A program made the translations under genes and the position numbers. Of a stretch of DNA of 40,713 bases, positions 15,976-24,640 are shown one piece after another. The notes beneath the pieces were generated by a model. That model made no database searches. It saw nothing but the letters and a program-made list of their open reading frames with translations, and was not told the DNA's origin. Numbering within the stretch: the first letter of the stretch is position 1; every line of letters starts with the position of its first letter. Origin of the DNA: JAZSNA01 sp045536135 (GTDB lineage Bacteria; Pseudomonadota; Alphaproteobacteria; CAAHEQ01; UBA3637); the NCBI GenBank assembly GCA_045536135.1, contig JAZSNA010000026.1, positions 1 through 40,713 on the forward strand. Direction: 5' to 3'.

Positions 15976-16110
15976 TTATTTGTTTTCGGCCGGTAATGTT
16001 TGAACGGATCTGTCTTGTGTTCTGCGTGTTGCAGATTTCTTTGCACAATCAGAAGAACATGCTGTTGCGACGACCAATAATGCGAATAAAGATAATACTA
16101 ATTTTTTCAT
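15976..16110 (-). CDS. Small 44-residue lipoprotein upstream of pal
   Basis: This short frame encodes a signal sequence with hydrophobic core VLSLFALLVVATAC and lipidated Cys18, followed by only 26 polar residues (SSDCAKKSATRR and so on). A very strong ribosome site (AGGAGG, 7 bases before the ATG) and a typical lipoprotein signal argue that it is real. It sits between a larger lipoprotein and pal in the same orientation with short gaps. In size it recalls small entericidin or Lpp-like lipoproteins, but I see no clear similarity. Function unknown. Confidence 0.82.
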   Translation of the reverse strand: MKKLVLSLFALLVVATACSSDCAKKSATRRTQDRSVQTLPAENK

Positions 16111-16151
16111 TTTTTTCCTCCTGTTTTATGTTAGTACATTATAAAGATAAA

Positions 16152-16775
16152 TTATTTATCTTCAAAAGGCAAGTATTCTTTTTGAGTTTTATCCATTTTT
16201 TCTCGTTCCGCAGATTGAGACGGTTTATTTGACGGGATAATCTGGGTAATTTGTGTTGGTTCACTTTGGGGGTTGATGATGGTTTGAGATGTTTGAATTG
16301 TTGTTTTACCATTTTCGTCAGGGATTTCTTCAACCTCAATTACATCAAGAATTTCATTGATTGTTTGTTCATCTTGCGGTGTCGGTTTTTGTGTCATCGG
16401 AATAATCTCTATTGTCGATTCGGTTGTCGTCAATATTTTTTCACCATCTGTTGTGGTTTGTGTTTGTAATTCATAAGATTCATCCACGGAAACAATTTCT
16501 GTTTTTGATGTATCAACAACCGGGAATACCGCAAGCGGATCGCCCAGCCCCCGTCCCGAAGTTTTAGGAATAACAACCCCGTCCCCCGCTAAATTTGTGG
16601 AGGTATAGACCGTTTTGGGTTGTGCCTTGGCTTCCCTTTCTTCAATAATGGTTTTTATATCTTCATGAGAATAAATACCATCATAATCATATCTGGCTGG
16701 TTTCATCAAAGTACTGTCTTGAACATAACATGCCGTTAAAATTAAAGGTAGTGATAAAAGTAATTTTTTATTCAT
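16152..16775 (-). CDS. Lipoprotein of unknown function, head of pal operon
   Basis: The 207-residue product has lipobox LTAC (Cys16) and then a long low-complexity exported region rich in Thr, Glu, Ile and Pro, with no recognisable fold; much of it looks disordered. The tail is charged. A GGAGA ribosome site precedes the ATG and a promoter with a CtrA-like box lies directly upstream. Its place at the head of the pal-cpoB operon suggests an envelope role, by context only. I do not recognise the family. Confidence 0.75.
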   Translation of the reverse strand: MNKKLLLSLPLILTACYVQDSTLMKPARYDYDGIYSHEDIKTIIEEREAKAQPKTVYTSTNLAGDGVVIPKTSGRGLGDPLAVFPVVDTSKTEIVSVDESYELQTQTTTDGEKILTTTESTIEIIPMTQKPTPQDEQTINEILDVIEVEEIPDENGKTTIQTSQTIINPQSEPTQITQIIPSNKPSQSAEREKMDKTQKEYLPFEDK

Positions 16776-16796
16776 ATCGGATCTCCATATATATCT

Positions 16797-16829
16797 ATTA
16801 TGAGAATAAAATTATTAACAATCAATTAA
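16797..16829 (-). promoter_or_regulatory. Promoter with CtrA-like box for the pal operon
   Basis: On the minus strand TTGATT (16820-16825) and CATAAT (16797-16802) are 17 bases apart. A perfect TTAA-N7-TTAA (16815-16829) lies across the -35, the usual position of CtrA sites in Caulobacter. It overlaps the last codons of the RNHCP gene. The match is exact but the DNA is AT-rich, so chance cannot be excluded. Confidence 0.45.
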
Positions 16830-17133
16830 AAAATGAATTTTTTTTAATAATTTCGATAATTTTTTTAAAATTATCATCCTCTTGTCGTTTGTTTCTTTGG
16901 ATATGTCCGCATTTTTCACATTTCTGTATCAGGATAAATTGTTCCCCCTTTTTTTCAACAGCAATTGTCGGCATCAATCCTTTGCACGGATTTGCCCGAT
17001 CACCGGGATTTATATCAACGTGTTTGGATGTAAGGCAAAAAGGACAATGATTTGTATAGCCGTTTCCTTTTACCTTTTTTTTACAAACCTCACATATAAA
17101 ATCTTCTTTGTGTCTTGAAAATAGTTTTGTCAT
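16822..17133 (-). CDS. RNHCP domain protein
   Basis: The 103-residue protein matches the RNHCP family (PF12647): a first CxxC (CEVC), then YTNHCPFCLTSKHVDINPGDR with the NHCPxC core, C-x-G-L-M-P, and a last CxxC (CEKC). The Cys/His set suggests zinc binding. The canonical Arg of RNHCP is Thr here. The family has no known function. The gene is divergent from rarA with about 50 bases between starts. Confidence 0.87.
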   Translation of the reverse strand: MTKLFSRHKEDFICEVCKKKVKGNGYTNHCPFCLTSKHVDINPGDRANPCKGLMPTIAVEKKGEQFILIQKCEKCGHIQRNKRQEDDNFKKIIEIIKKNSFFN

Positions 17134-17183
17134 TTTGTAAATTTCTCTTTCTTTTGTTGATAGTATATGATATATTTTTGCTT

Positions 17184-18476
17184 ATGACAACATTATTTTC
17201 AAATACAATATCATACCGGCCGCTTGCGGATGAACTTCGTCCCGAAAGTTTGGATGAAATTTTCGGACAGGAACATTTGCTTTCCAAAGATGGTCCAATT
17301 GGTCGGATGATGGAAACCGGACAAATTACATCCTTTATTTTATGGGGGCCGCCTGGATGTGGTAAAACAACAATTGCCCGATTGATGGCTCAAATATCCG
17401 GATATCATTTTGAACAGGTTTCGGCTGTTTTTTCCGGTGTGGCTGATTTAAGAAAAATTTTTGATGAAGCACAAAATCGAATGGAGATGGGACAAAAGAC
17501 TTTATTATTTGTTGATGAAATACATCGATTTAATAAAGCTCAACAAGATGGTTTTTTGCCTTATGTTGAAAATGGAACGGTTGTTTTGGTCGGTGCAACA
17601 ACCGAAAATCCATCCTTTGAATTAAATAGTGCTTTGCTTTCCAGATGTCGAGTCTTTATTCTTAATCCCTTGGATGAGCTTTCTTTAAAACAAATATATC
17701 AACGTATATTATCAATTCGACCGATTGATATGAGTGAGGAAAGTATTGATTTTTTGATTAAATTATCGGATGGTGATGGACGATATTTTATTGGATTGAT
17801 TGAAAATGTATTGCAATATGCTCCTAAAAGGAAAAAACTTCAAGTTTCGGATATTGAAAAAATTGTTCAAAAAAAAGCGCCCTTATATGATAAGGCCGAC
17901 GGTCATTATAATCTAATCAGTGCTTTGCATAAATCTGTTCGTGGCTCAGATCCAGATGCTGCACTGTATTGGTTGGCTCGAATGATTGAGGGTGGGGAAG
18001 ATATGAGTTATCTTCTTCGCCGAATGACACGAATGGCGATTGAAGATATCGGACTTGCGGATCCGTTTGCCGTACAGCAGGCATTGTCAGCATGGAATGC
18101 GTATGATCGATTAGGATCGCCAGAGGGTGATTTGGCTTTGGCTCAATTGGTTGTTTATTTGGCTATGTCGCCCAAGTCGGTATCTGTTTATAAAGGGTTT
18201 AAGCAAGCTCGTGTATCAGCGTCTCAAACAGCTTATCTTAATCCGCCGATGCATATTTTAAATGCGCCGACAAAATTAATGGAACAGCAGGGCTTTGGAA
18301 AAGGATACCAATATGATCCGGATTGTGAAGATGGTTTTTCGGGTCAAAATTATTTTCCGGCAACAATGGAGCGACCTTCTTTTTATCATCCGGTTGAAAA
18401 GGGATATGAAAAGGAGCTGAAAAAAAGAATGGATTATTTAAATCGATTGCGGAGGGAAAAATGTTCCAAAAAATAA
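17184..18476 (+). CDS. rarA: Replication-associated recombination protein A (MgsA/RarA)
   Basis: This AAA+ ATPase of the clamp-loader-like RarA/MgsA/WRNIP1 family acts at stalled replication forks. It shows the N-terminal RPLADELRPESLDEIFGQEHLL, Walker A GPPGCGKTT, Walker B LFVDEIHRF, sensor GATTENPSFE and SALLSRC, and the C-terminal tetramerisation region with YxNPPMH near the end. I choose the ATG at 17184 (430 residues). The frame is open upstream to 17115, but the extra residues are hydrophobic and unlike the family, and they would overlap the divergent RNHCP start. No strong ribosome site precedes 17184. Confidence 0.95.
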   Translation: MTTLFSNTISYRPLADELRPESLDEIFGQEHLLSKDGPIGRMMETGQITSFILWGPPGCGKTTIARLMAQISGYHFEQVSAVFSGVADLRKIFDEAQNRMEMGQKTLLFVDEIHRFNKAQQDGFLPYVENGTVVLVGATTENPSFELNSALLSRCRVFILNPLDELSLKQIYQRILSIRPIDMSEESIDFLIKLSDGDGRYFIGLIENVLQYAPKRKKLQVSDIEKIVQKKAPLYDKADGHYNLISALHKSVRGSDPDAALYWLARMIEGGEDMSYLLRRMTRMAIEDIGLADPFAVQQALSAWNAYDRLGSPEGDLALAQLVVYLAMSPKSVSVYKGFKQARVSASQTAYLNPPMHILNAPTKLMEQQGFGKGYQYDPDCEDGFSGQNYFPATMERPSFYHPVEKGYEKELKKRMDYLNRLRREKCSKK

Positions 18477-19384
18477 TCATTAAAGATTCTGATGATTGTA
18501 TGCGTTTGGATCAGTGGATTAAAAAATATTTTCCGACAATCTCTTATGCGTCTTTGCAGAAAATGATACGAGAAAAAATGATACGGGTTAATGGAAGAAA
18601 GTCATTAAATAAACAGATTTTGTCCATCGGTGACGAAATCAGAATGCCGGAAATCTCTTTAAAGGAAAAAGGTGTTTGTCAACTAAATGAAAAACAAAAG
18701 AGATTTATTGAAAGTATTATTGTTTATCAAGATGAAAATTTGTGTGTGTTAAATAAACCGTCCGGTTTGGCGGTTCAGGGTGGGTCAAAAACAAAAACAC
18801 ATCTGATTGGGTTATTAGAGGGATATTATGCCGAAAAATGTTTGCCTCGGTTGGTTCACCGAATCGATAAAGAAACTTCCGGTTTGTTAATGGTGGCTTT
18901 AAATAAAGAAACGGCAGTTTTTTATGCAAAAGAATTTGCAAACAGAAATTGTCAAAAAATATATTTAGCCTTGGTTCATGGTCGATTAAAAAATAAAAAA
19001 GGGTTGATTGAACAACCCCTTTTAAAAAGTGGTCATTATGAAAAAATGACGGTTGATGTTCATGGGGATAAAGCGATGACACAATATTGTGTCTTGGCTG
19101 AAAATAAGAATTCTTCCGTTGTGGTTGCTTCACCTTTAACAGGGCGGACACATCAAATTCGGGCTCATTTGTCTTTTTTGGGGAATCCGATTATTGGTGA
19201 TTTAAAATATGGTTCTGATTTTAAGATGGATGGAATTTGTCTGCATGCATTTGAAATTGGGGTAAAAAATTCCAAAACAGGCAAAAAGATGATTTTTTGG
19301 GCACCAATTTCAGAAAATTTTAAAAAAGTATTTGATTTTTATCAATTTGATGATAAAATCCTTTCAAAAGGGGTTAAAATATGA
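18461..19384 (+). CDS. RluC/RluD-family 23S rRNA pseudouridine synthase
   Basis: The 307-residue enzyme has an N-terminal S4 RNA-binding domain (about 12-60) and the catalytic signature HRIDKETSGLL (133-143) with catalytic Asp136, followed by GRTHQIRAHL. S4 plus this active site places it in the RluC/RluD group that modifies 23S rRNA; which uridines is not clear from sequence. It begins 16 bases inside rarA with ribosome site GGAGGG and overlaps the AsmA gene by four bases (ATGA), so translation is coupled on both sides. Confidence 0.9.
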   Translation: MFQKIIIKDSDDCMRLDQWIKKYFPTISYASLQKMIREKMIRVNGRKSLNKQILSIGDEIRMPEISLKEKGVCQLNEKQKRFIESIIVYQDENLCVLNKPSGLAVQGGSKTKTHLIGLLEGYYAEKCLPRLVHRIDKETSGLLMVALNKETAVFYAKEFANRNCQKIYLALVHGRLKNKKGLIEQPLLKSGHYEKMTVDVHGDKAMTQYCVLAENKNSSVVVASPLTGRTHQIRAHLSFLGNPIIGDLKYGSDFKMDGICLHAFEIGVKNSKTGKKMIFWAPISENFKKVFDFYQFDDKILSKGVKI

Positions 19385-21417
19385 AAAAACTTTTTTTATC
19401 GTTAATTATCTCGTTGGTTTTGTTGTTTTTGGCCGGATATGTGTATTTGATTACATTTGACACATCTTCCTATTTGCCGACCGTTCGGCGATATGTTCGG
19501 GATGTCTTTGGGGAAAATGTTCAAATCAACGGACGTTTTTATATGACAAAATCGTTATCACCGATTGTGACTTTAACTGATATTAAGATTCCTCAACCCG
19601 AAGGATTTGGTCAAGGAGATATGTTAACGATTAAGAATTTGGAATTTCAAATTGATGTGATTCCTTTGATAACTGATGGTCATGTTCGAATTCACACAAT
19701 GATTCTTTCAGATGTTCAACTTAATTTGGTTCGAAATGAAGGGGGCGAATTTAACTGGGCGGTCGGAATGAAGGGACGGGCTTTGGATTTGAAAAATTTG
19801 GCTTCCAAAAATTGGGAAGAACTCATGGTTGTCAAAGCTTTTTCACGAAATCTTGATTTTACATTTAAGAATGGTCAAGATGAAAAAATTAAATTAAAAT
19901 TTGATACCGCCATATTGGATTATTTTGCCAATTTTTCTTTAAATTATTACTATGTGGGTAAAAAAGTATCAACAACAGGTTCTTTAAAAAATTTAACGAA
20001 TTTTTTAAAAAGCGGACGAAATTTGACTTTCGAAAGTAAAACAGATTTTACAGGTGATAAAATTGATTTTTCCGGAAATTATGTTGATAAAGACAATATG
20101 ATTTTAAATTTAAAGGTCAATGGGCAAAATTTTAAAAAATTTATAGATGAACTTGATATTAAATCAAAAATAGATTTACCAACCAATAAATTTGATTTTA
20201 TCGGTGTGTTTAAAAAAACGAAAGGAAAAGTTTCATTTTCAAATCGTTTGAATTTTGATAAAGATAAAGCATCTATTTTATTCGAAGGGGATAGTTTGGG
20301 CGAAAAGATTTTTGATAAAATTCAATCTAATTTAACGCTTGATGTTAAAGATGTCGAAATTTTAAAACCGTATTATTTAAAACCTTTTAACTTTACCGCA
20401 AAGTTTGAAAAAAATATGAGGGATTTGAAGTTTACCGATGTTTATTATTTTGCCGGTGAAAGTGATTTAAAATCTCAAATAGAACTTTTGTATAAAGGGG
20501 ATGTGCCGATTTTAAAATATCAGATAGAAGCTCAATATTTAGATATCCAAAATATGGTTGATTTAAGTTTCTTATCCAACATAAATTATATGGATTTCCT
20601 TGAAAAAAATCAACTTCGGATTGTTGGAACATCAAAAATTGATGCCTTGAAAAATCCGTATAACAAAAACTTTATATCGCTGTATACAACGACTCAAAAA
20701 GTCCCCAATCAACTTGTTGTTAAAATGTTGCCGGGGACATCTGTGATGAATTCACCGATTTTGGGTGATTTGGAAATTATTACCGATAAAAATAATGTTT
20801 CAGGTGAGTTGACTTTAAAATTTACAGATATTCCGGTAGGGGCGTTTACTTGCCTGAATAAATATATGGAACAGGGCTTAATTGACGGCAGTATTCAACT
20901 GTCTGTTGAAAATGCGCCGGTGGCAGATCTTTTGGATAAAATATCCGGTAAAATTGTCATGAATATTGATGATGTGGAACTATCCGCTACTAAATTGAAA
21001 AAAATTGATTTTGAAGAGAAAAAGAGTGAAAATACATCAATGATTGATTATTACAGTTATCAAAAGCTTCCGATTAATGTCCAACAAATTTTATTAAATC
21101 TTTTGATAAAAGACGGGCAGGTTGTTATTTCCGACAAAACCGGTGTTGATACAAATAAAATGTATACTTCTTTTACCGGTGATTATGATATTAAGGCCCG
21201 GAAAATAGATATTCAAGCTCGTCCCGTATTTGTTAATTATAAGGGCGAAAAGGTATCGAAAAAAGAAAATGTCTTGTCCATTAAGGGAACCTTTGAAAAA
21301 CCGGAATATCAAATTGATGTGGACGGAGATCTTCGTTCTGTTTCTGCTGAAGTTGAAGACATGGATAAAATAGAGTCTTTGTGGATGTATATATCAGAGG
21401 CTGTTCATGCAAATTGA
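19381..21417 (+). CDS. AsmA-family protein
   Basis: The 678-residue protein has one N-terminal membrane segment (about 4-22) and an AsmA N-terminal domain: YLPTVRRYVRDVFGENVQINGRF, then PEGFGQGDMLTIKNLEFQIDVIPL. The long beta-rich body and the late segment typical of the AsmA C-terminal domain support this. AsmA-like proteins are thought to be bridge-like lipid carriers between inner and outer membrane. Start and stop overlap their neighbours by 4 and 11 bases, so this is part of the rarA-rlu-asmA-acylphosphatase operon. Confidence 0.87.
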   Translation: MKKLFLSLIISLVLLFLAGYVYLITFDTSSYLPTVRRYVRDVFGENVQINGRFYMTKSLSPIVTLTDIKIPQPEGFGQGDMLTIKNLEFQIDVIPLITDGHVRIHTMILSDVQLNLVRNEGGEFNWAVGMKGRALDLKNLASKNWEELMVVKAFSRNLDFTFKNGQDEKIKLKFDTAILDYFANFSLNYYYVGKKVSTTGSLKNLTNFLKSGRNLTFESKTDFTGDKIDFSGNYVDKDNMILNLKVNGQNFKKFIDELDIKSKIDLPTNKFDFIGVFKKTKGKVSFSNRLNFDKDKASILFEGDSLGEKIFDKIQSNLTLDVKDVEILKPYYLKPFNFTAKFEKNMRDLKFTDVYYFAGESDLKSQIELLYKGDVPILKYQIEAQYLDIQNMVDLSFLSNINYMDFLEKNQLRIVGTSKIDALKNPYNKNFISLYTTTQKVPNQLVVKMLPGTSVMNSPILGDLEIITDKNNVSGELTLKFTDIPVGAFTCLNKYMEQGLIDGSIQLSVENAPVADLLDKISGKIVMNIDDVELSATKLKKIDFEEKKSENTSMIDYYSYQKLPINVQQILLNLLIKDGQVVISDKTGVDTNKMYTSFTGDYDIKARKIDIQARPVFVNYKGEKVSKKENVLSIKGTFEKPEYQIDVDGDLRSVSAEVEDMDKIESLWMYISEAVHAN

Positions 21418-21649
21418 TTTTACGGTTTTCGGCCGTGTTCAACATGTTTGGTATCGTCGGTTTGTTCGACAAAGATTGTCGATGTATAATCTTTCGGGAT
21501 ATGCCCAAAATAATCCGGATGGTTCAGTTTATGTTTTGGCAGAGGGTGAAAAGGTTCAATTAGAAAAGCTAATACGGGACTGTTATAAAGGTCCCGTATT
21601 GGCAAAAGTTAATCATATTGAGTTCGGACAAGGCTTATTTAATAAATAA
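21407..21649 (+). CDS. Acylphosphatase
   Basis: The 80-residue protein has the acylphosphatase phosphate-binding loop GRVQHVWYRRFV, with catalytic Arg in the YR pair, and YAQNNPDGSV, with catalytic Asn. The usual Gly of VQGV is His here. It hydrolyses acyl phosphates such as carbamoyl or acetyl phosphate. The family is usually about 90 residues, so this is slightly short at the C-terminus. It begins 11 bases inside the AsmA gene and its end overlaps the convergent minus-strand gene by 15 bases. Confidence 0.87.
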   Translation: MQIDFTVFGRVQHVWYRRFVRQRLSMYNLSGYAQNNPDGSVYVLAEGEKVQLEKLIRDCYKGPVLAKVNHIEFGQGLFNK

Positions 21650-21850
21650 GTTGCAGTGGCAATGTCCTTGGGTATTGACTTCTTCTTCATGAAGTCCACA
21701 AGGACACAGACCGCGATTCATGTCGCACGGACATTTACCTTCACAAACATTCAAGCAACGATTGATGATTTTATCTGCGTATTGGGATAATTGCCATCCT
21801 TTGGATTTTGCGTATAGTTCCGCAATATGTTTAAAGTGTTCGTTTGTCAT
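21635..21850 (-). CDS. Small Cys-rich protein, ferredoxin-thioredoxin reductase beta-like
   Basis: The 71-residue protein has eight cysteines in its C-terminal half: C32, C36, CPC (40-42), CPC (49-51) and CHC (64-66), then NLF. The CPC...CPC...CHC order followed by LF resembles the catalytic beta chain of ferredoxin-thioredoxin reductase, which binds a 4Fe-4S cluster beside a redox disulphide. Spacings (6 and 12) differ from the classic 16 and 8, and the protein is shorter than the usual 100-115 residues. An iron-sulphur or redox role is therefore inferred. It starts one base before the end of pgpA and is the last gene of the tig-lon run. Confidence 0.7.
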   Translation of the reverse strand: MTNEHFKHIAELYAKSKGWQLSQYADKIINRCLNVCEGKCPCDMNRGLCPCGLHEEEVNTQGHCHCNLFIK

Positions 21851-22320
21851 TACATCATCCTTTCAATAAAAAATAACACGATACCGGCATATAATCCGGC
21901 AACCAAATCATCCAACATGACACCATAAGCATTTTCTATCTTTTTATCAAAAAAGCTTGCCGGTTGAATTTTTGTGATATCAAAAAATCTGAATAATAAA
22001 AAACCAATGAATAAAATCGGAACAGATATCTGATTTTGAAAAATAGGAGCAACAAATAAAAATGTTAATAATTGTCCCAAAACTTCATCAATAACAACCA
22101 AAGAGGGATCGTGTTTCGTATATTTTAATACTTCTTTTGTGGATATCGTTCCGATAATAAAGACAATTATGCTTGAAATTAAAATGCCCCAAAAACCCGT
22201 ATAATATATCAATAAAAGCGCTAAAGGTAATGTTGCCATTGAACCAAAAGTTCCGCTGGCAAACGGAATATATCCGACGCCTAAAAAAGAAGCTATCCCG
22301 AATGCGTTTTTTTTATTCAT
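21850..22320 (-). CDS. pgpA: Phosphatidylglycerophosphatase A
   Basis: PgpA removes phosphate from phosphatidylglycerophosphate to make phosphatidylglycerol. The 156-residue membrane protein shows GVGYIPFASGTFGS, DPSLVVIDEVLGQ, FRFFDITKIQP and GVMLDDLVAG, covering the family signatures, and has three to four hydrophobic segments. It overlaps lon by 8 bases and the next gene by one. Confidence 0.94.
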   Translation of the reverse strand: MNKKNAFGIASFLGVGYIPFASGTFGSMATLPLALLLIYYTGFWGILISSIIVFIIGTISTKEVLKYTKHDPSLVVIDEVLGQLLTFLFVAPIFQNQISVPILFIGFLLFRFFDITKIQPASFFDKKIENAYGVMLDDLVAGLYAGIVLFFIERMM

Positions 22321-24640
22321 TTTTAATTCCTTTCGGTGGAGTGGTTAAGGCGATGTTTAATACCTCTGTGATGTTTTCTACCGGTATGATTTTAAGCTTG
22401 TCTTTAACGTAATCCGGAATATCTTCCAAGTCTTTTTCATTTTCTTTTGGAATAATTACGATCGTTTTATGATCTCGTAAAGCCGCCAATAACTTTTCTT
22501 TCAGACCACCGATGGGTAAAACATGGCCCCGAAGAGTGATTTCTCCCGTCATCGCAACATCCTTGCAGATTGGGATATTGGTTAATGTTGAAACCAATGC
22601 ACTGCACATCGTAATACCGGCAGATGGACCGTCTTTAGGCGTAGCTCCTTCCGGCACATGGATATGAATATCATTTTTTTCAAATACATCTTGTTCAATT
22701 CCAAGTTCAGACGCATGAGAACGGATATAGGAACGGGCCGCTTCTATTGATTCTTTCATCACATCACCCAATTGACCCGTTTGGATAATGTTTCCTTTCC
22801 CAGGCATTAATGCCGTTTCAATGGATAAAGTTTCTCCGCCGACCTCTGTCCAAGCTAAACCGGTTGCAACACCTATATAGTCCCGAGTAGTCGGTTTTGC
22901 GAATGAAAATTTACGAACGCCGGCATAGACGGATAGATTTTCGGCTGTAATTTCAATCCGACTTTTTTGGAACATTAGCATTTCTTTGACGCTTTTGCGT
23001 AATAAGGATGTGATTTGCTTTTCCAGTTCCCGAACGCCAGATTCTTTGGTATAATAACGGATGAGGTTGACTAAGGCTTCATCCGAAATGACAAATTCAT
23101 CTTCTTTTAATCCGGTTTGTTCCATTTGTTTGGGAAGTAAGTGGCGACGAGCGATTTGCAACTTTTCTTCTTCGGTATATCCAGAAAGGTGTATTATTTC
23201 CATTCGATCCAGAAGGGGTTTTGACATTTTAAGCGTATTGGCTGTCGTCATAAACATAACCGGAGATAAGTCATAATCAATTTCTAAATAATTATCGTTG
23301 AATGTATTATTTTGTTCCGGATCCAAAACTTCCAACAATGCCGAGGCCGGATCTCCACGATAATCAGAAGAAACTTTATCAATTTCATCCAATAAGAACA
23401 GAGTGTTTAATGTTTTAACTTTTTTTAATCCGGATATAATTTTGCCCGGCATTGAACCGATGTAAGTGCGACGATGACCACGAATTTCGGCTTCATCGTG
23501 TAAACCGCCCAATGATGCTCGAACGAAAGATCTTTTCATTGCTTTTGCGATTGATTTCGCCAAAGATGTTTTTCCGGTTCCGGGCGGACCGACTAAACAT
23601 AAAATAGGGCCTTTGACATGATTTGTCTTTTTGACAACCGCCAAGTATTCAATGATACGATCTTTAACCTTTTCAAGTCCATAATGTTCTGAATCTAATA
23701 TTTTTTTTGCTTCAATTAAATCAATATCTTTAATTTTTTCTTTTCGCCACGGTAAAGATAAAATCCAATCCAAATAATTTCGAATAATTCCAGATTCCGC
23801 TGATAAAGGACCCATTTGATTTAATTTTCTTAATTCGGATAAAGCTTTTTCTTTGGCTTGATTGGATAATCCGACCGAATTGATTTTCTTCTTTAATTCA
23901 GATGTATCGTCTATATCCTCTTCCCCCATTTCTTTTTGAATGGCTTTCATTTGCTCATTCAAATAGAAATCTTTTTGTGTCTTTTCCATTTGTTTTTTGA
24001 CACGATTTCGTATTTTCTTTTCTATATTTAATATATTAATTTCCGTTTCCATTAAATCGAAAAGCATTTCTAGGCGATTTTTAAGATTAAATTCTTCCAA
24101 AATTTTTTGCTTTTCTTTATTTTTTAAGATTAAATGAGATGCAATGACATCCGATAATTGTGAAATGTCTTGTATAGAGGATACGGATAATAAAATATCC
24201 GGAGATATTTTTCGATTGAGTTTGACATATGTTTCAAATTGTTCAAAGACAGTGCGGGATAGGGCTTCTAAATTGCTGTTATCTTCTTGTTGTTCGTCAA
24301 GGACGGATGAAGCTTCAACTTGAAAAAAAGGATTTTCCGATATTAACGAGGTGATGCGAACACGTTCAATTCCTTTGACTAATGCCTTGATTGTCCCGTC
24401 GGGAAGGCGTAAAATTTGGGTAATCGTTGCTTTTGTCCCGACAGTATACAGATCATCAAAAAACGGTTCATCAATATGCCCATCTTTTTGTGCAACCAAA
24501 ATAATCGGTTGCTCGGTTAAAATGGCCTCATCTAATGCCTTGATTGATTTATCTCGTCCGATAAACAAGGGAACAGTCATATGGGGAAATAACACCATAT
24601 CACGAAGTGGGAGAAGAGAATAATTTTTGATATCATCCAT
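22313..24640 (-). CDS. lon: ATP-dependent protease Lon
   Basis: Lon is a soluble AAA+ serine protease for misfolded and regulatory proteins. The 775-residue sequence has the N-terminal substrate domain (LPLRDMVLFPHMTVPLFIGR), Walker A GPPGTGKTS, Walker B FLLDEIDK, and a protease domain with Ser673 in PKDGPSAG and Lys716 in GGLKEK, matching the E. coli Ser679-Lys722 dyad in spacing. It overlaps clpX by 8 bases and pgpA by 8. In alphaproteobacteria Lon can degrade cell-cycle proteins. Confidence 0.98.
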   Translation of the reverse strand: MDDIKNYSLLPLRDMVLFPHMTVPLFIGRDKSIKALDEAILTEQPIILVAQKDGHIDEPFFDDLYTVGTKATITQILRLPDGTIKALVKGIERVRITSLISENPFFQVEASSVLDEQQEDNSNLEALSRTVFEQFETYVKLNRKISPDILLSVSSIQDISQLSDVIASHLILKNKEKQKILEEFNLKNRLEMLFDLMETEINILNIEKKIRNRVKKQMEKTQKDFYLNEQMKAIQKEMGEEDIDDTSELKKKINSVGLSNQAKEKALSELRKLNQMGPLSAESGIIRNYLDWILSLPWRKEKIKDIDLIEAKKILDSEHYGLEKVKDRIIEYLAVVKKTNHVKGPILCLVGPPGTGKTSLAKSIAKAMKRSFVRASLGGLHDEAEIRGHRRTYIGSMPGKIISGLKKVKTLNTLFLLDEIDKVSSDYRGDPASALLEVLDPEQNNTFNDNYLEIDYDLSPVMFMTTANTLKMSKPLLDRMEIIHLSGYTEEEKLQIARRHLLPKQMEQTGLKEDEFVISDEALVNLIRYYTKESGVRELEKQITSLLRKSVKEMLMFQKSRIEITAENLSVYAGVRKFSFAKPTTRDYIGVATGLAWTEVGGETLSIETALMPGKGNIIQTGQLGDVMKESIEAARSYIRSHASELGIEQDVFEKNDIHIHVPEGATPKDGPSAGITMCSALVSTLTNIPICKDVAMTGEITLRGHVLPIGGLKEKLLAALRDHKTIVIIPKENEKDLEDIPDYVKDKLKIIPVENITEVLNIALTTPPKGIKNE

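Noticed and set aside
17115..17183. Upstream extension of rarA as a membrane anchor
   Set aside because: The added residues are unlike the family and would overlap the divergent gene; the internal ATG gives a standard RarA start.
21407..21649. Acylphosphatase His in place of the loop Gly
   Set aside because: The catalytic Arg and Asn are kept; the change alone does not suggest a new function.
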